Positions 8,936 through 18,096 of a stretch of DNA of 64,000 nucleotides are shown here, in pieces. The DNA comes from Spirochaetota bacterium (GTDB lineage: Bacteria > Spirochaetota > Spirochaetia > Treponematales > Treponemataceae), in assembly GCA_023393015.1 (NCBI GenBank), contig JAEWMY010000054.1, forward strand, positions 87,395-151,394, read 5' to 3'. The translations under genes were made by a program, and so were the position numbers. The stretch's first letter is position 1. Every line of letters begins with the position of its first letter. The notes under the pieces were generated by a model, which had not been told where the DNA came from, made no database searches, and saw only the letters and a list, made by a program, of their open reading frames with translations.

Positions 8936-10207
8936 TCAGATTACCGTGTTGTCGGGTACGCAGGCGTTTTTCGTGATGACGTAGATTCCGTCAACCACGT
9001 GATACCAGCCGTAGTCGCCGTCCTCGGGCGTCTTTCCCATCCCGATCGACACGTTCTTTCCGATACGGGCGTTTTTGTCGATGATCGCCCGTCTTATGAC
9101 GCACCGTTCGCCGATGCCTATGTTCGGGATCGCCGCCTCGATATTGTACGCGCGCTCGGCGTCCGTCTCGTAACAGTCGGCTCCCATGCAGATAACGCCC
9201 TCGAGGTAGGCCCCCGACTCGATAATGGACCTGATCCCGATTACCGAGCGCTTTATCGTGGCGTTCGTGATGACGCAGCCCTCGCTCGTGTTTACCTGAT
9301 CGAGGGTGGCCATGTTGACCTTAGACGACGGCAGGTTCCGGTTATGTGTATAGATGGGGGCGTCCTCGTCGTAAAAATTGAACTGTGGCTTGATGCTCGT
9401 CAGGTCGAGCGTGGCGTCGTAGAAACTCCTTATCGTTCCGATGTCTTCCCAGTATCCGTCGTATACGTAGGCCTTGACGTTGTAGTTCTTGATGGCCGCC
9501 GGTATGACTTCCTTGCCGAAATCCGTCAGCTCGTTGTCGAGGGATCCTTCCATGGCCGCGGCGTTGAAGATGTAGATGCCCATCGAGGCCAGGTATTCCT
9601 TGCCGTCGACGGCCGAAAGGGGACGGGCTACGGGAGGGATCTTCCATTCGTCGATGTTTTTCGTCGGACCCGGTTTTTCCATGAACTCGGTAATGCGGCC
9701 GGCGTTGTCGGTTTTCAGGATACCGAGACCGGACGCGTCGAAGCGGGGCACCGCGGTTGACGCGATGGTTATGTCCGCCCCCGATTTCTCGTGGCGTTGC
9801 AGGAAATCCTCGAGATCCATGCGATAGAGCTGGTCGCCCGAGAGGATGATGTAATGCGTCGGCTTTTGCGTCTTGAAGTGCTGGAAGTTCTTGCGTACCG
9901 CGTCGGCGGTACCCTCGTACCAGCCTGAATGCTCGAAGGTCTGTTCCGCCGCGAGGATTTCGACGAAACCGCCCGAGAAGGTGTCGAAGTTATACGCGCG
10001 GGCCACGTGCATGTGAAGCGACGCCGAGTTGAACTGGGTCAGGATATAGATCTGGTTGAATCCCGAGTTGATGCAGTTCGATATCGGAATGTCTACGATG
10101 CGGTGCTTTCCGCCAAAGGGGACGGCGGGCTTTGAACGTTCTTTCGTAAGCGGATAGAGACGAGTCCCCTTTCCGCCACCGAGGATGATTGATAATACCC
10201 TGGACAC
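8936..10207 (-). CDS. glgC: Glucose-1-phosphate adenylyltransferase
   Basis: Makes ADP-glucose for glycogen synthesis; its partner glgA is at 53391. The 423-residue protein shows the GGGKGTRLYPLT nucleotide-binding loop at the N-terminus, PAVPFGGKHRIVDIPISNC, YEGTADAVRKN, and a C-terminal left-handed helix region with hexapeptide-like repeats (CVIRRAIIDKNARIGKNVSIG). An open frame extends to 10390, but the GTG at 10207 is chosen because AAAGGAG sits directly upstream on this strand and the protein then starts, as relatives do, a few residues before the nucleotide loop. Confidence 0.93.
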   Translation of the reverse strand: MSRVLSIILGGGKGTRLYPLTKERSKPAVPFGGKHRIVDIPISNCINSGFNQIYILTQFNSASLHMHVARAYNFDTFSGGFVEILAAEQTFEHSGWYEGTADAVRKNFQHFKTQKPTHYIILSGDQLYRMDLEDFLQRHEKSGADITIASTAVPRFDASGLGILKTDNAGRITEFMEKPGPTKNIDEWKIPPVARPLSAVDGKEYLASMGIYIFNAAAMEGSLDNELTDFGKEVIPAAIKNYNVKAYVYDGYWEDIGTIRSFYDATLDLTSIKPQFNFYDEDAPIYTHNRNLPSSKVNMATLDQVNTSEGCVITNATIKRSVIGIRSIIESGAYLEGVICMGADCYETDAERAYNIEAAIPNIGIGERCVIRRAIIDKNARIGKNVSIGMGKTPEDGDYGWYHVVDGIYVITKNACVPDNTVI

Positions 10208-10237
10208 AAGTATCTCCTTTCGTAACTCTCTGCCCCA

Positions 10238-10266
10238 AGTATATCCCGTGTTTTCTCCCATTGCCA
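10238..10266 (-). promoter_or_regulatory. Predicted glgC promoter
   Basis: Read on the minus strand: TGGCAA (10266-10261), a 17-base spacer, and TATACT (10243-10238). It would leave a leader of about 25-30 bases holding the AAAGGAG ribosome binding site of glgC. Confidence 0.4.
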
Positions 10267-10274
10267 GCGAAAAC

Positions 10275-10291
10275 CGCGAGAAAATCTCGCG
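10275..10291. repeat. Perfect 7-3-7 inverted repeat between glgC and mrfA
   Basis: CGCGAGA-AAA-TCTCGCG, a perfect palindrome with a 3-base centre. It lies between the predicted -35 regions of the divergent glgC and mrfA promoters, a position expected for a shared operator. No binding protein can be named from sequence. Confidence 0.6.
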
Positions 10292-10304
10292 TGGCGGATA
10301 CGGC

Positions 10305-10333
10305 TTCAATTTTTCACCCGCAGATGCTATACT
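10305..10333 (+). promoter_or_regulatory. Predicted mrfA promoter with extended -10
   Basis: TTCAAT (10305-10310), 17-base spacer, TGC-TATACT with the hexamer at 10328-10333. The ATG of mrfA follows after 7 bases with no Shine-Dalgarno sequence, so transcription should begin at or next to the start codon. Confidence 0.45.
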
Positions 10334-10340
10334 CCGTTCA

Positions 10341-12758
10341 ATGAGCGATGCCGATACGCTTTCCGCGATACTTGAAGACGCGACCTTCAAACCATTCGTT
10401 TCCGGAGTAAACGTATTTCCCGCCAGGGAGGGGATTCTCGTACCGTTTCCCGAAGGCCTTGATTCACGGCTCGAGCGCGCCCTTCGGGGACGTGGAGTGG
10501 ACCGTCTCTACAGTCACCAGGCCGAATCGTGGGAATCGTCCCGTTCGGGATGCCATACCGTCATAGTGACCCCGACCGCTTCCGGAAAAACCCTGTGCTA
10601 CAACCTTCCGGTCATGCAGCGACTGCTCGAGGACCCCGACGCGCGCGCTCTCTACCTCTTCCCGACCAAGGCGCTCAGCCAGGACCAGCAAAGCGAGATC
10701 AACACCCTTGTCGGGGAGGGCGAAAGCGGGGAAGACGGAGACGAATTGCGTCGGAACGATCGCGGGCGCATCCCCCTCCGCGTATGCATCTATGACGGTG
10801 ATACGCCGCAATCGATCAGGGCGGACGCGCGCGACAAGGGACGGATCATAATCTCGAATCCCGACATGCTTCACGCGGGTGTCTTGCCGAACCATCCGAA
10901 GTGGATACGGTTCTTTTCCAACTTGTCGTACATCGTCATAGACGAGATGCACTCCTATCGCGGGATTTTCGGCAGTCACATGGCGAATTTGCTGCGCCGC
11001 CTTATCAGGATCGCCCGGTTCTACGGGGCCAAACCGACTTTTATCCTCTGTTCCGCCACTATCGGAAACCCGAAGGAGCTCGCCGAAGCCCTCATCGGCG
11101 AGAGCGTCCGGCTCATCGACAGGAACGGGGCTCCGTCGGGGAAGAAAACGGTCGTGCTCTACAATCCGCCCCTCGTGGACGCCGTTCAGGGCATCAGGCG
11201 AAGCGTGATGAACGAAGGACAGCGATGGGCCCTCGCGTTCCTGCGCGCCGGGATCAAGACGATACTCTTCGCCCATTCCCGCGTCAGGACCGAGGTAATC
11301 GCCTCCTACGTGAACGATTCCCTCAGGAACGTCTTTACCGCCAATCACGGTATAACCGTGGTTCCCTATCGGGGCGGACTGTTGCCGCTCGAGCGGCGGA
11401 AGATCGAGAAGGGCCTTCGCGAGGGAACGATACAGGGCGTCGTTTCGACGAACGCGCTCGAGCTCGGGATAGACATCGGCGGGATCGACGCGGCGATCGT
11501 GACGGGCTTTCCCGGCTCGTTTTCCTCGTTCTGGCAGCAGGCGGGACGCGCCGGCAGGCGCCAAACCGAATCGGTCGCGGTATTCATAGCGTCCTCGGCA
11601 CCGCTCGACCAGTATATCATCGCGCATCCCGACTATTTCTTCGAGCGGCCGCAGGAGGCCGCGAAGATAGACGCGAACAATCCCTACGTTCTTACCGACC
11701 ACGTCAAGTGCGCGGCCTTCGAACTTCCGTTCACGGACGAGGAACTTGCCGATCCCGACGGCGACGAGTGCGACGACGGCGAAGGAAACCGGTCGGGAAA
11801 CCGTTTCCCCCCGGAAGCGACGGCGGAACTCCTCGAATTCCTCTCCGAGGACGGCATGTTGCGTCATACCGCGGGACGATGGCATTGGTCCGACCGTTCG
11901 TTCCCCTCGGAGGGAGTCAGCCTCCGCTCCGCTACCGCGGATAACGTCGTCATCGTCGACATGACGGGCGGAAAGAACGCGGTAATCGGCGAGATGGACC
12001 GTCCCTCGGCCAAGGAGCTCCTGTTCCCGAACGCGGTGTATATTCACCTGGGTCGCCAGTATATCGTCACCGCTCTCGACATTCCGAACCGCCGCGCGGA
12101 GGTCGAGGAAACTTCGGTGAATTATTTCACGGACGCCGTGGTAAAGACGGATATCAAGGTTCTTTCGGAGGACGAGAACGTCCGCAACGCCCCGACGGGG
12201 ACGTCGGTCGTTATCGGCGACCTGCTCGTCAGGACGCAGGTGGCGAAATTCAAGAAACTTCGCTTTCATACGCACGAGAATATCGGGTTCGGCGAGATCG
12301 CCCTCGACGCCGAGGAAACGGAGACGCGCGGGATGATGCTGTTGCTCGACGGGATCGACGGCGACGGCGTCGAAGGGTACGGAGGCTTCGATGATCTCGA
12401 CGAATCGGCGCGCGCCGAGGTTCTGTCGGGAATCGGAACCGTCGTGAAGTCCGTCGCCCCCTTTTTCCTTCTTTGCGACCGTCGCGATATCGGTATCGCT
12501 CCCCGCGTACGGGACCCGCACTTCGGTTGTCCGGCCCTGTACGTCTACGATTCGGCCCCCGGCGGATCGGGACTGTCGGAGTCGCTCGCTTCGCGGATAT
12601 CCGAGGTCTTCGCCATCGCCTCGGAGAGGGTGCGTTCCTGCGCGTGCGACGGAGGCTGTCCGTCGTGTATAGGGGTGAACGCGACCGGCGTCGACATCAA
12701 GCGCGTCGCGTCATCCATGCTCGGCGCGCTATCCCCCGTATCGCGCGAACCGTCATGA
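10341..12758 (+). CDS. mrfA: MrfA-type DEAD/DEAH-box DNA helicase with C-terminal Cys cluster
   Basis: Superfamily 2 helicase of the YprA/MrfA (Hrq1-like) family; B. subtilis MrfA works with MrfB in repair of mitomycin damage. The 805-residue protein has motif I PTASGKTLCYN near residue 78, motif II DEMH at 201-204, motif III CSATIGNP, the C-terminal helicase motifs (STNALELGIDIGGID, QQAGRAGRR), and a DUF1998-type C-terminus ending in a CxCxxxCxxC cluster (C767, C769, C773, C776). The ATG at 10341 follows a -10 element; upstream codons of the open frame overlap the intergenic region and are rejected. It overlaps the mrfB ATG by 4 bases. Confidence 0.88.
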   Translation: MSDADTLSAILEDATFKPFVSGVNVFPAREGILVPFPEGLDSRLERALRGRGVDRLYSHQAESWESSRSGCHTVIVTPTASGKTLCYNLPVMQRLLEDPDARALYLFPTKALSQDQQSEINTLVGEGESGEDGDELRRNDRGRIPLRVCIYDGDTPQSIRADARDKGRIIISNPDMLHAGVLPNHPKWIRFFSNLSYIVIDEMHSYRGIFGSHMANLLRRLIRIARFYGAKPTFILCSATIGNPKELAEALIGESVRLIDRNGAPSGKKTVVLYNPPLVDAVQGIRRSVMNEGQRWALAFLRAGIKTILFAHSRVRTEVIASYVNDSLRNVFTANHGITVVPYRGGLLPLERRKIEKGLREGTIQGVVSTNALELGIDIGGIDAAIVTGFPGSFSSFWQQAGRAGRRQTESVAVFIASSAPLDQYIIAHPDYFFERPQEAAKIDANNPYVLTDHVKCAAFELPFTDEELADPDGDECDDGEGNRSGNRFPPEATAELLEFLSEDGMLRHTAGRWHWSDRSFPSEGVSLRSATADNVVIVDMTGGKNAVIGEMDRPSAKELLFPNAVYIHLGRQYIVTALDIPNRRAEVEETSVNYFTDAVVKTDIKVLSEDENVRNAPTGTSVVIGDLLVRTQVAKFKKLRFHTHENIGFGEIALDAEETETRGMMLLLDGIDGDGVEGYGGFDDLDESARAEVLSGIGTVVKSVAPFFLLCDRRDIGIAPRVRDPHFGCPALYVYDSAPGGSGLSESLASRISEVFAIASERVRSCACDGGCPSCIGVNATGVDIKRVASSMLGALSPVSREPS

Positions 12759-13846
12759 GCGCCTCGCGCCTCTCGGGGAGGCTTTCGAGAATACGTTCGC
12801 AAACGCGCGCGCTGAACGGTTCTCGACCTGAAACCGAAGCGGCGGTCTCCGGGGACGGAACCGCGCGTCACGCCCTCGAAGGCTGGCGCGAAATCTCGCC
12901 GTTCCTCCTCGAACGAGAGAGGAACGTTCCGTTGACGGGCGTGTCGCCGTTTTTTTCTCCGTATTTTCCCCTGTTGTTCCCGAAGGAACGAGACCGTCTC
13001 GAGGGAGTATGCTCGAGTCCCGGATTCGTCGAGCGACTGCGCTTTTTCGACCTCGAGACTACGGGGCTTTCGCGCGGCGCGGGTACGGTCGCCTTTCTCG
13101 CCGGCGTCGGCAGGCTTGAACGGGACGGTAGCCGCGGCGGCCGTCGGGCGGGATATTCCCTCTCGGTGACGCAAATCATGATAACCGATTTCCCCGGGGA
13201 GTCGTCCTTTCTCGCGCGTCTGTCGGAGATTGTCGGAACCGGCACGACGCTCGTTTCCTTCAACGGAAAATGTTTTGACGCCCAAATCCTCTGGAACCGC
13301 TATCTCATGTCGGGCATTCGCCCCGATTTCCTTTCGCCCTCCGTCACGCATCTGGACCTCCTGTTTCCCTCACGCAGACTGTGGAAACAGTCGCTCGAGT
13401 CGTGCAGGCTGACCGCCATAGAGGAAGGTGTTCTCGGCGTTAAGCGAGTGGACGACGTTCCCGGAAGCGAGGCCCCAGAGGCGTGGTTTTCCTTCGTGCG
13501 CGACGGAGAGACGGAACTGCTGTCGAAAATCGCGGAACACAATCTCGTCGATTGCCAATCGCTCGCGCGCCTCGCGTTCGCGCTCGACGGCGCGATGGAC
13601 CGCGCCGAGGGACGCGCCGGTCTCGTTCGGGCGCTGGAACTCCGCCGCAAGGGATTGTGGAGCGAGGCGGCCGAACTCCTCGATCCGCTCGCCAGGCTCG
13701 GCGACCCCGTCGCGACGAGGCTTCTCGCGATTGACTGCGAGCACCGCATCGGCGACTTTCCCCGCGCCCTCCTTTTGGCCGAGGCGATGGAGGACGCGCC
13801 GAGACGGGAGCGCGTCCTTTCGAAGATGCGGAGACAGGGGCTTTAA
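12755..13846 (+). CDS. mrfB: MrfB/YprB-type exonuclease with RNase H-like fold
   Basis: Predicted 3'-5' exonuclease partner of the upstream helicase. The 363-residue protein has a DEDD-type first motif FFDLETTGL (D99, E101), TLVSFNGKCFDAQIL, HLDLLFPSRRLW, and a final AEHNLVDCQSLARL segment, then a TPR-like helical tail (about 300-360). This order matches B. subtilis YprB, which is also adjacent to yprA. The ATG at 12755 overlaps the helicase stop; the open frame upstream of it is a shadow of mrfA. Its TAA shares a base with the hrpB ATG. Confidence 0.85.
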   Translation: MSASRLSGRLSRIRSQTRALNGSRPETEAAVSGDGTARHALEGWREISPFLLERERNVPLTGVSPFFSPYFPLLFPKERDRLEGVCSSPGFVERLRFFDLETTGLSRGAGTVAFLAGVGRLERDGSRGGRRAGYSLSVTQIMITDFPGESSFLARLSEIVGTGTTLVSFNGKCFDAQILWNRYLMSGIRPDFLSPSVTHLDLLFPSRRLWKQSLESCRLTAIEEGVLGVKRVDDVPGSEAPEAWFSFVRDGETELLSKIAEHNLVDCQSLARLAFALDGAMDRAEGRAGLVRALELRRKGLWSEAAELLDPLARLGDPVATRLLAIDCEHRIGDFPRALLLAEAMEDAPRRERVLSKMRRQGL

Positions 13847-16203
13847 TGAACGACCTTCCCATAACGCCACATCTCGGCGGAATCGCGGACGCGTTGCTCG
13901 GCTCCCGTTCGGCTTTCCTTTTGCTGACCGCCGAGACGGGGGCGGGAAAGTCGACGGCGGTTCCCCAAGCCCTGCTCGGGCGGGTTCCCGGAAAGATCGT
14001 CATGCTCGAGCCGAGAAGGGTGGCGACGGTCGCCATCGCGACGAGGATCGCGGAACTACTCGGCGAGCCGGTCGGAAAAACGGCGGGATACCGCGTTCGG
14101 TACGAATCGCGCGTCGGTCCCGATACGCGCATCGAAATCGTCACCGAGGCGATACTGACGAGAATGATTCAGCGCGACCCCGGATTGTCGGGGATATCGA
14201 TCGTGATTCTCGACGAATTCCACGAGCGAACCGTGCACGGAGACCTCGCGCTCGCGCTCCTGAAAGACGTGACGGCGTTGCGTCCCGACCTTCGCGTCCT
14301 TGTCATGTCGGCAACCATCGACGCCGAGCGGGTCTCGGAGGTTTTGGGAGCCGAAACGCTCTCCGTGCCCGGTCGCGGGTTTCCCGTAGAGATCGAGTAC
14401 GAACCACCGTTGAAAGTGAACGGCAGGCCGGAGCCCGTTTTCGTGACGATGGCGCGCGCGGCAAGAAACTCGCTCGGCCGCGCCGGAGGAAGCGTACTCG
14501 CTTTTTTGCCCGGATTGTACGAAATACGGAAAACCGCCGAACTCCTGTCCGGATGCGGAGCGGATATATGTATCCTCCACGGATCGATTCCCTTTCATGA
14601 GCAGAAAAGGGCCCTTGAGGATACGGGCGAACGGAGAGTCATACTCGCGTCATCAATCGCGGAAACGAGCCTCACCGTCCCCGGCGTTTCGACGGTCATA
14701 GATTCCTGCCTTTCCCGCGTCGGCGTCCTCGACGCGAGAACCGGCATGAACTCGCTCGTGACGGTGACCGAAAGCGCTTTTTCCGCCGCTCAGCGGGCGG
14801 GGCGTGCGGGCCGTACGGGACCGGGCGTGTGCGTCAGGCTTTGCTCGGCCTCGGACGTGCTGCCGCGTCAATCGACCCCCGAGATATCGAGAACCGATTT
14901 GCTTCACATCGTCCTTGAGTGCGCGCTTTGGGGAGTGAGCGACCCCTCGGGCCTTGCCTGGATAGATCCGCCCTCCGGCGCGGCATGGGACGCGGCGACT
15001 GAACTGCTCGGATGGATGGACGCGATTGACGGCGATGGCAGGATAACCGAACGCGGCAGGAGAATGGCCTCTCTCGGGGTTCATCCGCGAGTCGCGGCCG
15101 TAGCGCTCGCGGGCGGACTCGAAGCCGCCGTCCGTCACGCGATCGTTCCGGGCGGCGAGGAGGAGCGGAAACGGCTTTTCGCGGACCTCTCGCGCCGCGT
15201 CGTGAAGCTCGACGGCGCGGAACCGGTCGCGAGTAACCGCGCGCGCGTGTCCGCGTCGGGACAGTCGCCCGCGCTTCTGGCGGGTTTTCCCGACCGTCTG
15301 GCGCGACTCGGCGAGGGCTCGTCCTACCTTTTCCCCTCGGGAGCGGTAGCCTCGCTCGACGAGGAACTCGCGCGGTCGTTCGCGCGCCCCCCGAAATGGA
15401 TCGTGGCGACCGACGTCGATTCCACGGGTCGCTTCCCGCGCGTCCGATCGATGGAACCGCTCGCGGATACGGACGCAAGCGACTTTCTCGAACGACACGC
15501 GAACTCCCGAATCGAGCTGTATTGCGAATCCGGACGCTGGTCGGCCCGGGAACGCGTAAAAAAACGCGAAGTCCGAGAATACGGAAAAATCAGGTATCTC
15601 GAACGGCAGCTCGCGCCCGAATCGACGGAAACCGCGTGTTTCGCGTGCGCGTCCGTTCGCGAGAACGGGCTCGGGACGCTTCCCTGGACGGCGGCGGCGG
15701 AATCGTTTGTCGCAAGGGCGCGATTCGCTCGCGCGCGCGACAACGGCTCGCTTCCGGACGCGCGAGAGGAAGTCCTACTCGACCGTCTCGAAGAGTGGCT
15801 CGTTCCCTTTTTGCAGGCGGACGGGCGTCTTTCGGAACGGGCCCTGCTCGACGCGCTCCGGTACGCGCTTGACGGAACGGCGGTAGACCGCCTGGCGCCG
15901 ACCCGATTGACCCTCCCGAACGGGATTGAGCGACCGGTTTCCTACGAGGTGATTGATCCCGCGGAGGGGCCGATGCCCGTGATCGAGACGAGGGTACAGG
16001 ATCTCTACGGCTGCGCGACGCATCCGGCCGTCACGGGAGTTCCCGCCGTCGTGCGGCTCCTCTCTCCCGCAAGAAGGCCGGTACACATAACGCGCGACCT
16101 TCCCGGTTTCTGGAAAGGCGTGTGGGTCGACGTTCGCAAGGAGATGAAGGGACGGTACCCGAAGCACCGGTGGCCGGAGAATCCTCTCAACGAACGACCC
16201 TGA
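13846..16203 (+). CDS. hrpB: ATP-dependent helicase HrpB
   Basis: DEAH/RHA-family helicase. The 785-residue protein has Walker A ETGAGKST (30-37), motif II DEFH (123-126), MSATIDAERVSEVLG, and the motif VI string SAAQRAGRAGRTGPG, followed by the HrpB-type C-terminal domain (GIERPVSYEV and the closing WPENPLNERP, a hallmark end of HrpB proteins). In E. coli the physiological role of HrpB is unclear; its link here to mrfAB by a one-base overlap suggests, but does not show, a nucleic-acid-repair role. The 3' end overlaps the convergent pabB-pabC gene by 17 bases. Confidence 0.9.
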   Translation: MNDLPITPHLGGIADALLGSRSAFLLLTAETGAGKSTAVPQALLGRVPGKIVMLEPRRVATVAIATRIAELLGEPVGKTAGYRVRYESRVGPDTRIEIVTEAILTRMIQRDPGLSGISIVILDEFHERTVHGDLALALLKDVTALRPDLRVLVMSATIDAERVSEVLGAETLSVPGRGFPVEIEYEPPLKVNGRPEPVFVTMARAARNSLGRAGGSVLAFLPGLYEIRKTAELLSGCGADICILHGSIPFHEQKRALEDTGERRVILASSIAETSLTVPGVSTVIDSCLSRVGVLDARTGMNSLVTVTESAFSAAQRAGRAGRTGPGVCVRLCSASDVLPRQSTPEISRTDLLHIVLECALWGVSDPSGLAWIDPPSGAAWDAATELLGWMDAIDGDGRITERGRRMASLGVHPRVAAVALAGGLEAAVRHAIVPGGEEERKRLFADLSRRVVKLDGAEPVASNRARVSASGQSPALLAGFPDRLARLGEGSSYLFPSGAVASLDEELARSFARPPKWIVATDVDSTGRFPRVRSMEPLADTDASDFLERHANSRIELYCESGRWSARERVKKREVREYGKIRYLERQLAPESTETACFACASVRENGLGTLPWTAAAESFVARARFARARDNGSLPDAREEVLLDRLEEWLVPFLQADGRLSERALLDALRYALDGTAVDRLAPTRLTLPNGIERPVSYEVIDPAEGPMPVIETRVQDLYGCATHPAVTGVPAVVRLLSPARRPVHITRDLPGFWKGVWVDVRKEMKGRYPKHRWPENPLNERP

Positions 16204-18022
16204 CGCATTCGACGAAGCGACGTACGGAGTTAATGATATACACTCGTTCGCAACCGGCGAAGTCACGGGGATACAGCGTCCGTTCGCGGATCGAGCCCGA
16301 CGCAAGAAGCTCGTCCCTGAACACGCCGGGGAGAATGCCTGAATCCACGGGCGGCGTGTATTTTACGCCGCCCATCTCGAGGACGATATTGGCGCGGGAA
16401 CTTTCGGTCAGTTCCCCGCGTTCGTTTATCATGACGACATCGTCCGCGATCCGCGATTCCCCGTCCGCGAGGCGGCGCAACGAGCGTTCGATCGGACCGC
16501 GAACGCTCGTTTTGTGCCGGAGAAAGGGATTCGCGGAGTCTACGTGATCGGTCGCGAGGACTATTCTATAGGGAGAGGGAAGTGGCGTCAGGGGCTCCGC
16601 GACGGCGTCGATCGCGCCGGAGGCGCTCACCGAGACCCTAACCTTGATGGAACCGGTCGCGTTCGCCCGCGCTATCTCGTTCAGCGAGTCTCGAACGCGC
16701 TCCGGTATCGGAGTCGGACGATCCGCGGAATCGACGGAAAAAAACCGTGGGAATCCGAAATACGAAAGAGATTTTTCCAGACGCTCCAGGTGCCGTTCCC
16801 GCAGGAAATAGGAGCCGTTCTCGAGAAGCAGGCTTTCGAATACGCAAAAGCTTCCGTTGTCGACCTCGTCGGTCACTATCTTCGCCTTCAGCATGCATTC
16901 CTCCCATTCGTCGATGTCGACGGACCCCCATACGATTCCGCCGCCCGCGCCGTATTCGACACTTTGATCGCGCCCGTCGAAAACGGCCGTCCGGATCGCC
17001 ACGGAAAACCATGCGGATCCGTCCGGACGGACAACGCCAATGGCGCCGGTATAGGGTCCGCGCGGCGACGGTTCAAGCTCGTCGATGATTCTCATGCTGC
17101 CGACCTTCGGAGCCCCCGTGATCGAGGCGCAGGGGAAAAGGGCGCCGAAGGCATCGGAGAGCGACGCGCGCGTCTTCGCCGCCACCGTCGAGGTCATCTG
17201 GACGACGGTCGGAAATGTCTCGGTACCGAATAGGTCTCGAACTTCGACCGTTCCGGGGATCGCGATCTTTCCGACGTCATTCCGTATCATGTCGGTAATC
17301 ATGAGGTTTTCGGCGCGGTTTTTCGGATCCGCTTTCAGGCGCGCTTCCGTTTCGTCGTTTCGGCCGTTCTCCAGTCGGGCGGTACCCTTCATGGGTTTAA
17401 GTACAATCTCCCGGATTCCGGCATCGTCCCCGTCGGGCGCAGACAGGGCAAAGAAAAGCTCGGGAGAAAACGAGGCGATCGACCGGGTACCGTCCCGTAA
17501 AAAGACGGTATACCTGCCGTGTTCCGCGGCGGCGCGCGCGAGAAACCATGCCAAGGTATCGCCGTAATACCGGGCGCGCAGTCTGAACGTCATGTTTATC
17601 TGGTATGATTCGCCCCGTCTGAGATACCCCTTGATGTCTCCGATCGCGCGTCGATAACTTTCTTTGTCCATCTCCGGCACGAAGGCGCTCGTGTCGCACG
17701 GCGATCCCTCGGGAGTACCGGTACGGAGACTACGCTCGGAATACAGGGCGAAACATGCGAAGGGGGCGCCTTCTTTTTCGGCGCCCGCCGTTTCGTCGGT
17801 ACCCGTACGCGATGCTTTACCCCCGCAGAACGCCTGATCGAATCCCGGTGCGGCCTCGTACGAGACATAACCCACGGCATAGAGGCGTTCGGAAACCGCA
17901 CGCGCCGACACGCGCGCCATCAGGGCGGAAGCCTCCGCCGGGGAAAAGGCCCGTTCGACGACAACGGGGTCGCGATACTCGAAGAGGAGTCCGTTTTCCG
18001 GCTCGGGGGCGACGCAATACAT
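16187..18022 (-). CDS. pabB: Fused aminodeoxychorismate synthase (PabB) and aminodeoxychorismate lyase (PabC)
   Basis: Bifunctional p-aminobenzoate synthesis enzyme for folate. Residues 1 to about 385 are a chorismate-binding PabB domain; K212 in LKPMKGTARL marks it as PabB rather than anthranilate synthase (which has Ala there), and DMIRNDVGKIA, GALFPCASITGAPK follow. Residues about 390-611 are a fold-type IV PLP domain of the PabC kind, with the Schiff-base lysine in HKTSVRGPIE and the LTESSRANI segment. No pabA amidotransferase is in the window. The ATG at 18022 follows TATAGT after 6 bases and has no ribosome binding site. The end overlaps convergent hrpB. Confidence 0.9.
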   Translation of the reverse strand: MYCVAPEPENGLLFEYRDPVVVERAFSPAEASALMARVSARAVSERLYAVGYVSYEAAPGFDQAFCGGKASRTGTDETAGAEKEGAPFACFALYSERSLRTGTPEGSPCDTSAFVPEMDKESYRRAIGDIKGYLRRGESYQINMTFRLRARYYGDTLAWFLARAAAEHGRYTVFLRDGTRSIASFSPELFFALSAPDGDDAGIREIVLKPMKGTARLENGRNDETEARLKADPKNRAENLMITDMIRNDVGKIAIPGTVEVRDLFGTETFPTVVQMTSTVAAKTRASLSDAFGALFPCASITGAPKVGSMRIIDELEPSPRGPYTGAIGVVRPDGSAWFSVAIRTAVFDGRDQSVEYGAGGGIVWGSVDIDEWEECMLKAKIVTDEVDNGSFCVFESLLLENGSYFLRERHLERLEKSLSYFGFPRFFSVDSADRPTPIPERVRDSLNEIARANATGSIKVRVSVSASGAIDAVAEPLTPLPSPYRIVLATDHVDSANPFLRHKTSVRGPIERSLRRLADGESRIADDVVMINERGELTESSRANIVLEMGGVKYTPPVDSGILPGVFRDELLASGSIRERTLYPRDFAGCERVYIINSVRRFVECVRVVR

Positions 18023-18028
18023 GGGGTC

Positions 18029-18034
18029 ACTATA
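18029..18034 (-). promoter_or_regulatory. Predicted pabB -10 element
   Basis: On the minus strand the hexamer TATAGT (18034-18029) ends 6 bases before the pabB ATG. No convincing -35 is seen. The spacing predicts a leaderless mRNA. Confidence 0.35.
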
Positions 18035-18049
18035 CCGGAAATAAAAGGC

Positions 18050-18076
18050 TAAGTTCCATACCCGGCGTACCGATAC
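18050..18076 (+). promoter_or_regulatory. Possible sigma-28-like promoter of the flagellar rod operon
   Basis: AAGTT (18051-18055) and CCGATA (18070-18075) resemble the two halves of the flagellar sigma-28 consensus (TAAAGTTT and GCCGATAA) at near-normal spacing. The AAGGAG ribosome binding site of flgF follows at 18084-18089. The match is partial. Confidence 0.3.
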
Positions 18077-18096
18077 TTTCAGTAAGGAGAAACGCC

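Noticed and set aside
10464..12521. A 685-codon minus-strand open frame opposite mrfA.
   Set aside because: It lies wholly within the helicase gene, lacks any motif and mirrors its codon bias.
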